DNA from: Sacculina carcini
Lineage: Eukaryota > Arthropoda > Thecostraca > Sacculinidae
NCBI GenBank assembly: GCA_916048095.2
Contig: OU696584.1
Span: 1,397,501 to 1,461,500 of the forward strand
Length of the DNA: 64,000 bases
Reading direction: 5' to 3'
Shown here: piece after piece, positions 57,589 to 64,000 of the stretch
Layout of the letters: each line of letters starts with the position of its first letter
Numbering within the stretch: the first letter of the stretch is position 1
Notes under the pieces: model-generated
What the model was told of the DNA's origin: nothing
The model's input: the letters and a program-made list of their open reading frames with translations, nothing else
Databases searched by the model: none
Position numbers and translations under genes: made by a program

Positions 57589-58691
57589 ACAATGATGGAT
57601 ATGGGAGATATCAGATAAGGAGAATGATAATGGATCTGCGATTTCCAGGTCATTTTGAGGACCATCAACATCGACGCATTTATCGATCCCGATCTTGTAC
57701 AGAACACTGTTGCGTGCGTCTGTGGCAGCTACTCAGACAAAGCGTTCAGAACATTCTCTTACAGCTGATGAGCCCCCGGGGAGCAATATAAGAGCACGCA
57801 TGGTTATCAAAGCAGCAAGTACTAGACTTGACATAGTGTTGATTGCTTGAGGTTTTTGCGGCGCACATCTGTGCTCTAACTCTACGAATCAGCTCCATTT
57901 CTATCCGGCAGGATCAGTGTTTGTTCTTGATGTCTCTTGTTGTTTGACATTGGTCGTGCATCTTGAGTTCACCGCTAACTTGGATGCATGCTATTTCAGG
58001 TCCACAGTATAGTTTTCCGAGTAATTTCACCTGAGCGTCTCGCAACTATAATACCTATTACTCCTCACATAGTTCCTCATCGATCTCATAGCCGTCCATT
58101 GTGCTCTCGTGTATTGCTTCGCCCCAACGACACAATTTAATTCCAGAAATCAACGGTCATACACCAGTTTTTGCTACACACAGATAGAGAAGAAGAGCGA
58201 AAATAGAGAGATAAGGAGACAGAGAGACTGTCCAAAAATGGTACGCCAATGAACTCTAATCAAGGAGGTGCAATTGAGACGAACGTGGCGCGACCCAGAT
58301 GTTTACACGCACAGGACGTGACTGGTAATAATCACGCACAATCTGGAGCCGAAAAACGCACAGACAGAGGCGTCTCCGGACAATATTTACTAAGGGATGG
58401 CGGGCAGGGAGCAAGACAGTGCAAAATATAGTTAAGCTGAAGCCCGACCATGTCAATTCCTGGATGCGCCCCTGCACTCAGTGACACAATTCAGTCCGCC
58501 TGATTGAAGCCAGCCGGTGTCAACACTGATGCCATCGGCGTCGTGTCATCAACAAAAGCCTGAGGCGATGAGGCGGCGACCTCGGCAAAACAACAAGAAA
58601 ACTACCGCCAAGCATAGCTCCTGCGAATTCTTCGTGAATATTTCTGTGGGCTGGAACCAACCAGCAATAAAAACGAATAATTATTGGTTTA
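57589..58691. other. Unannotated sequence
   Basis: GC content is moderate, with several short frames but none recognisable. CCTGGATGCGCCCCTGCACT near 58460 looks like an isolated MITE end. Confidence 0.45.
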
Positions 58692-59237
58692 ATTATAATT
58701 AGGGTGACCTTTTGTTGCCTGAAAATCAAGAAAATTTGCGCTAAAAAACTCAAAAAGTTGCGCTAAAAAGTTGCACTAATTTGTTTTCGAAAACACCATT
58801 AAAAAATTGTTGTGAATGTTCGAATAACGAATTGTTTGACAAATGTTGTAAAATTTTGAGTATGAACATTTTGGGATAAGTTCCTGTTAAGTTTAACAAT
58901 TTCAAGTATTTTGTCATGAAATTTGTTTTTCTTTGAGCGCGGACCCTAGAATATATGTATATTGATCGTGACAAAGTATTATTCCGTTGTTGAATTTCAA
59001 TGTCATTGTTTTTTTAATACCAATACATTTAGCGTCTAGAATCAATGTTTTAGTTGATCAAGCCACTAACGAATATCCCAAATTGATGCAAGAACCATAT
59101 GCTAGCGTTGTTGCTCTAAAGCTGGTATTCAGAATGCAATCTAGTCTGCTCCAGATTAATCAAAACCAGATACAACTTTATAGAGAGTAAGAATAACTTA
59201 AAACACAAAATATTTTTGTATGCGAATACATAATCAG

Positions 59238-59576
59238 TCAGAAGAATTGTAACACATCCTCAAATAGGCCTCCACATTTTTTATCAAAGTTCCGGTCGTC
59301 TGCAAGCAACTTGCTCAGCATGCTGAAGCACCTTTCAACTGAAACAGATGTTGCCTGACAATGCTGCAAACTCACATACAGCGCTGGTGAGATGTCACTG
59401 CGCTCGTACTTCAGAATGGCCTTCAGGTCTGTGTTTTTCTCTATCCTTTTGGTGAGATAGCATCGGCAGCACAATCTCAAAAAGATTTTTCGCTGTTTCA
59501 TTTCTCTCAAAAAGTTTCTCTCAAACAGTTTCGCTGTTTCTATCTCAAAAAGATAACGGTAGCAGCACAATCTCAA
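59238..59576 (-). pseudogene. hAT transposase C-terminal part
   Basis: SVSVERCFSMLSKLLADDRN is the hATC motif (S.ERxFS....L..D.R). It is preceded by a repeated CTCAAAAAG...TTTCGCTGTTTCATT segment (59470-59600), a local duplication next to the LINE insertion. Confidence 0.75.
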
Positions 59577-59599
59577 AAAGTTGTTTTCGCTGTTTCATT

Positions 59600-60022
59600 T
59601 TGCCAATTCTGGAGTACTGCGCCCCCGTGTGGTCTTCTGCTGCGGATTGTCATCTCAATCTCATCAACATAGTTGTTAGAACTTGCAAGCTCCTCTGTGG
59701 TGACTTGGTTCTTGGTGATCTTTGCCATCGTCGAAAGGTCAGCAGCGTGTGCATGCTGTACAAGATCAAGCACAACGACCATCATCCGATGAGCAGGTCA
59801 ATTTCTAATGATTTCGTGGCAGCAGGAAGCACACGATTTACATCCAAAGAGCATTCCCAGTGTATGGCTCCAATTCGTTGTCGTACAAAGCAATTCCAAC
59901 GTTGCTTTCTTCCGGCCACTGTGTCTACTTGGAACACGTTGAAGGAGGAGGCTTTCTCGCAGAACAATTTGAAGAAATTCAAGGCGAAATTAAATGAAAT
60001 GCTACTGAAAGAGCGGAATTGA
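59600..60022 (+). mobile_element. LINE RT C-terminal fragment nested in hAT
   Basis: The frame reads LEYCAPVWSSAADCHLNLIN, DLCHRRKVSSVCMLYKI and FLPATVSTWNTLKEEAFS, the C-terminal domain of Jockey-type LINEs, ending at a stop at 60020-60022. It is open throughout, so the insertion is fairly young. Confidence 0.82.
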
Positions 60023-60059
60023 CTGTTGAGTCTTATTAATTGTTTATTTATTCATTTTT

Positions 60060-60250
60060 ATTGTTATTCATTCATATTTATTGTTATTTATTCATATTTA
60101 TTGTTATTTATTCATATTTATTGTTATTTATTCATATTTATTGTTATTTATTCATATTTATTGTTATTCATTCATATTTATTGTTATTTATTCATATTTA
60201 TTCATGTTTATTGTTATTTATTTTCTATTTATTTATATTTATTCTTATTT
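60060..60250. repeat. 20-bp minisatellite (TTCATATTTATTGTTATTTA)n
   Basis: About nine copies; all three forward frames stay open through it. AT-rich TTTATTG variants continue to about 60600 and probably form the LINE 3' tail. Confidence 0.9.
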
Positions 60251-60780
60251 CACACTCTATTTATTACTATTTATTATTGGTTGTTGTTACTTATTAAATT
60301 ATACTTTTACTCAGTGTTGGCTGTTATTGTTTTTTTAATCATATCTATTGTTTTTGCTGTTTATTGAATCATATTTATTGTTATTGCTGTTTATTGAATA
60401 ACATTTATTGGTGTTGTTGTTGTTTATTGAATCATATTTATTTGTGTTGTTGTTAGTTATTGAATCATATTTTTATTTATTGTTGGATGTTTCTTATTGA
60501 ATCATATTTATTTTTCTTGATTGGTATTTATTACTTATTTATTAATATTTATTCTTATTTATTGATGGTTGTTATTTACTGAATCACATATATATTGTTG
60601 ATTGTTATTATTTATTAAGGAACGTGGGCGGAGTGACATTATGGAGTGTTATCGGATGATGGTTTATTATTTATTGTTATGTATTTATTATTTTCTTTCC
60701 AACACTCTTTCTAGATTTTTTTCTTTTCGAACTCTCTTTCTCTCTGAATCTTTTGGGCGCTTCCGGTACATGGGGACACC

Positions 60781-61976
60781 TTAGGGTGGTAATAGTGCTT
60801 GCACTCTTCCCATGCTACTGGATTTGCCTGTAATTAATAATAATAAAAGATACTGTTTGAGATCAGCATCTTCACCGAATTTCAGCTTGGTCAAATCACT
60901 GAACGCTGCCTTTAATGTGTGGCTTTCGACTCTCGGAAACAATTGAGCGAGCTCAACGTAGTTCCGCTTGATCGCAGCCAGGTCTTCGATGATTGCTGCA
61001 TTCCCAAGTGCCTGCTTGGCTCGAGACACCAAAATACCTCCTTCGAAGCCAGAATCAATCTCTTTAACCTCTGGCAAATTTCCTTCGTAATACAACGCAG
61101 CGTTCAACCAACTTGCCCATCGTGTGACAACAGGTTGCGTTGGACATCCTATGGCATTGAACGCGTTTTGGGGACTCCGATTTTTCGTAGTAGCAACCTT
61201 CCCTCGAGCGATGAGTGTGTCTACACTGGGAAACTTGGCTCGGACCTTCTCAGCACAGTTGTGTAAAAGGTGTGCAGCACAGGTGACATGAGAAAGGCAC
61301 TGGTAAAGCTTCTTCAGTGTGTTGCCTGCACTCACCATGTACCTGACAGCATCTGAAATGAGCAGGACAAACTTGCTTCGTTGAACGACGACTCTTTTGA
61401 CAGCGTCATCTATGTGCTCAATGGCCACTTGGCTGTTCACACTGGAGACGGGTTTAAAGTGAACCAAATATTTTCTGTAGGTTCAGAGACGTTGCCAACC
61501 AGGACACTGAAAAACTTGGTTCCGTTTACTTCTGATTCATCGGCCACGAAAAACAACTCCAAGTTCGACAGTCTGTCGATCATGTCCTGCAGTTCCTTGT
61601 CAGCCATCTCCATCACACGAGAACGACATGCTGATTCAGATGGTGGACACTGCCCCATGAACTCGCGCACCTTTTGATCGCGGAGTTTTTTCAGTGGTAT
61701 ATCGGCCGAGAGAAAGGCTCGTGTAACTCGATCAATAATATCATCTCTGTGCTTCAGAATGAATAACTGTTCATTCTGCGATGATTTTCTGCTCATTTTC
61801 GCTTGATGCTTAGATGATCCTCTGTGCTTGTCCACTGAAGATTTCCTCTCTCCGTCTACCGAACATACACAGTATTTGCAAAACAAATCTCCTTTGGGTG
61901 TAAGCTGGAATTCCTCGACATACCTTTGCACAATGGCTTGGCACTCAGCCTTCTTGGATGAAGCACACTTAGGCAT
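60781..61976 (-). pseudogene. hAT transposase, N-terminal and catalytic parts
   Basis: From ATG at 61976: a BED/CGGBP1-like zinc finger DLFCKYCVCSVDGER with HRGSSKH, then FFVADESEVNG and, after a one-base frameshift near 61450, LISDAVRYMVSAGNTLKKLY, HVTCAAHLLHNCAEKVR and TRWASWLNAALYYEGN, all hAT catalytic-domain landmarks. It ends at 60781 where the inserted sequence begins. The C-terminal dimerisation part is at 59238-59576. Confidence 0.85.
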
Positions 61977-62639
61977 TATGAACAATCAACAGACACAACC
62001 ACAAACTATCACCAGCGCACTAACCAGCAATAAACCGTTGCCCTATCAACCCATTGTGAATTTTAGATGAACAAATGCACGTGCCTATGTCAATCAGAGC
62101 GCTCCTCTTTGTCGATGTGGGCGCACACACTTACGCGCACACATAATGCCTACCAACTCACACGGGTACGTCATCCGGCTTTCAAACACATGTATTTAGC
62201 TTGCATTGACAATGCGTCAATTTTATTTGTATTAAACAATTTCAAGAACTAAAAACTGTATTGGAAGTGTGAAAACTCATCATAAAGTTCAAAAACTTGT
62301 TCTCAAGCCAAAAAACTTGCCCTCAAAAACGAATAAATTGCAAAAGTTGCGCTAAAAACGAAAAGTTGCAAAAGTTGCGCTAAAAACCAAAAGTTGCAAA
62401 CAGTTGCATTTATAACTCACTCATTACTTGCCTCAGATAAAAAATAAACTTATTTTTTGACTTTTCAGAATGAGTAGAGTCTATGATGAAAAAGTTGCAT
62501 TTGCAACAAGAGGTCACCCTAATTATAATCAATCCGGCATGAACGCGCATAGTCAAATAGCAGCAGACATCCAGATAGCGTATTGATTTCCCGGAACAAA
62601 CGAAGCTCATTAACAGAATAATAGCACAACTGTGATTTA

Positions 62640-64000
62640 TTATATCTATATATATATAAGAGATCCTCTGTGTGTCTGTGTGTGTGTGTGTGTGTGTGTT
62701 CACTATCCTTGGTCCATTTTCTATCAGCTAATACTCGGCCACCACTTGGCGTACCCGCTAACAATATATACCATCACGTTGGAAATTTTCTTGTCTACAC
62801 GATAGGATAAATTTCAAATTTTAAAAATAAGACCAAAAAAAGTTATCGCGGTGAAAACACAAAATGAACCCTGAAAAATGCGAAAATTGTGGTCAATGCT
62901 CTGCCATCTACTCCTCATAAACCAGAAATGGTACAGCCAAACAAATTATACCACTGTGTAGAGAATTTTCTGTTCTACAAGATAGGTTATAATTCATATC
63001 CAAAAATAGAACATAAAAGATGTAAACATGACAAAATTTCAATCTATATTCAAAATTATATTTATACTCCACGCGTCCGATTTTCTATACTTTTTTCTCT
63101 ATGTATCAAAAACTAATTATCACACAACTAAATAAATAATACCATCATGCTGGGAATTTTGTTTGCTACAACACGGTATAATTTTTAATTTTCCAAAGTG
63201 TATTAAAAAAAAGTTACGGCGGTGTGAAGTCAAAATGACAAAGTCAAAAATGCAAAATTAGCACTGGAAACCGTGAATGTTTTGGTAAATATTCCCCTAT
63301 CTATTCCTCATAAACCAGCAATGGTACAGCTATAAAAATTATACTATTGTGTAGATAATTTTGTGTTCTACAAGAACAATTATAATTTATACCCACAAAT
63401 GATACAAAAAATGTGTAAAATTGGCAAAATTGTCAAATACATCCAAAATTACACTTGATCACCGGGCGCCTAAATTAATTCATTTTTCTACCTATTTCTC
63501 AGGAACTATTTGTCACACATTAAAATAAATTATATCATCGTGCTGGAAATTGTATTTTATAAAATGCGGTATAATTCTTAATTTTCCAAAGTGTATCTGA
63601 AGGAAGTGACGGCGGTGTAAAGTCAAAAGGACATATTGCCAATTTGACAGCTATTATGCGCACTTGCGATTACACAGGAATATACTACTGTGTAGAAAAT
63701 TTTGTGTTCTACAAGAAAAGGTGTAATTTATACCCACAAATGATACAAAAAACGTGTAAAATTGGCAAAATTCTCAAATACATCCAAAATTACACTTGAA
63801 CACCGGGTGACTACAATTTATTCATTTTTATACCCATTTCTCAGGAACTATTTGTCATACATTAAAATTAATTATACCATCGTGCTAGAAATTTTGTTTC
63901 CTACAGTACGGTATAATTTTTAATTTTCCAAAGTGTATCTGAAGGAAGTTACGCCGGTGTAAAGTCAAAATGTCATGTTGCCAATTTGACAGCTATTATG
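62640..64000 (-). repeat. A/B tandem repeat, minus orientation
   Basis: Reverse complement of the 53.1-54.05 kb repeat, beginning with TATATATAAGAG, (TG)n and continuing with GAAATTTT...CTACAAGATAGG half units at about 62795, 62975, 63160, 63365, 63555, 63705 and 63900. A-type halves carry CTTTCCAAAGTGTAT-like and TTACGGCGGTGT motifs, B-type halves ACACTTGATCACCGGGCG. It runs off the window. Confidence 0.85.

Larger units (their letters stand above)
58700..62521 (-). mobile_element. hAT transposon with CGGBP1-like transposase and nested LINE
   Basis: Termini TAGGGTGACCTTTTGTTGC and GCAACAAGAGGTCACCCTA, flanked by identical ATTATAAT (58692-58699 and 62522-62529). Subterminal AAGTTGCGCTAAAAA repeats occur at both ends. 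The minus strand holds a transposase in pieces: start about 61976, a frameshift near 61450, and a C-terminal part at 59576-59238. A LINE fragment and AT-rich repeat (about 59590-60780) are inserted in the coding region. Although broken, it is one of the better preserved DNA transposons here. Confidence 0.92.

Overview
This is a window from an animal (bilaterian) nuclear genome. It has GT-AG introns of up to 14.6 kb, long (TG)n and (TA)n tracts, nested retrotransposons and DNA transposons, a Pol III tRNA gene and one 500-N assembly gap (6317-6816). Two conserved animal genes can be read from their exons. I cannot name the species. The low similarity of the Raptor exons to the human protein suggests a fast-evolving invertebrate lineage.

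Layout: 0-3.6 kb holds simple repeats, a GGTTA-rich minisatellite and LINE 3' fragments. 3.6-9.65 kb (+ strand) carries the last five recognisable exons of a Raptor (mTORC1 subunit) homologue, covering its C-terminal WD40 propeller. They are interrupted by a 2.5 kb 20-mer minisatellite, the gap and an antisense elongator tRNA-Met gene. 11.5-13.1 kb holds an NRF1/CCAAT/CRE cluster and an unrecognised 212-codon coiled-coil ORF. 13.66-16.2 kb is a 14-bp satellite split by a short-LTR, gag-only Ty3/gypsy-type element with a 5-bp target duplication.

18.69-47.29 kb (- strand) carries five exons (TM3 to C-tail) of a tetraopsin-like (RGR/retinochrome/neuropsin-type) opsin, with matching splice phases. 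The retinal lysine, Glu181 counterion position, W-x-P-Y and NPxxY are present. Both cysteines of the conserved TM3-ECL2 disulfide are replaced. Its introns are filled by a 2.56 kb hAT element with target duplication, a decayed pogo/Tigger transposase, several LINEs (one nearly complete at 40.0-42.95 kb) and a family of about 170-220 bp hAT-like MITEs, one of which reaches the opsin splice acceptor at 22936.

47.5-64 kb has no recognised host gene. It contains a repeat family built on a CCGC-N7-GCGG hairpin, a 4.4 kb LTR element with near-identical 698-bp LTRs but a decayed interior, an A/B tandem repeat present in inverted copies at 53.1-54.05 and 62.6-64 kb, and hAT elements with perfect 8-bp target duplications (54584-54919, 56324-57580, 58700-62521).

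Raptor and the opsin are convergent (tail to tail), about 9 kb apart, with the unknown small gene between them. All product names come from reading motifs and remembered family features; no database search was run.
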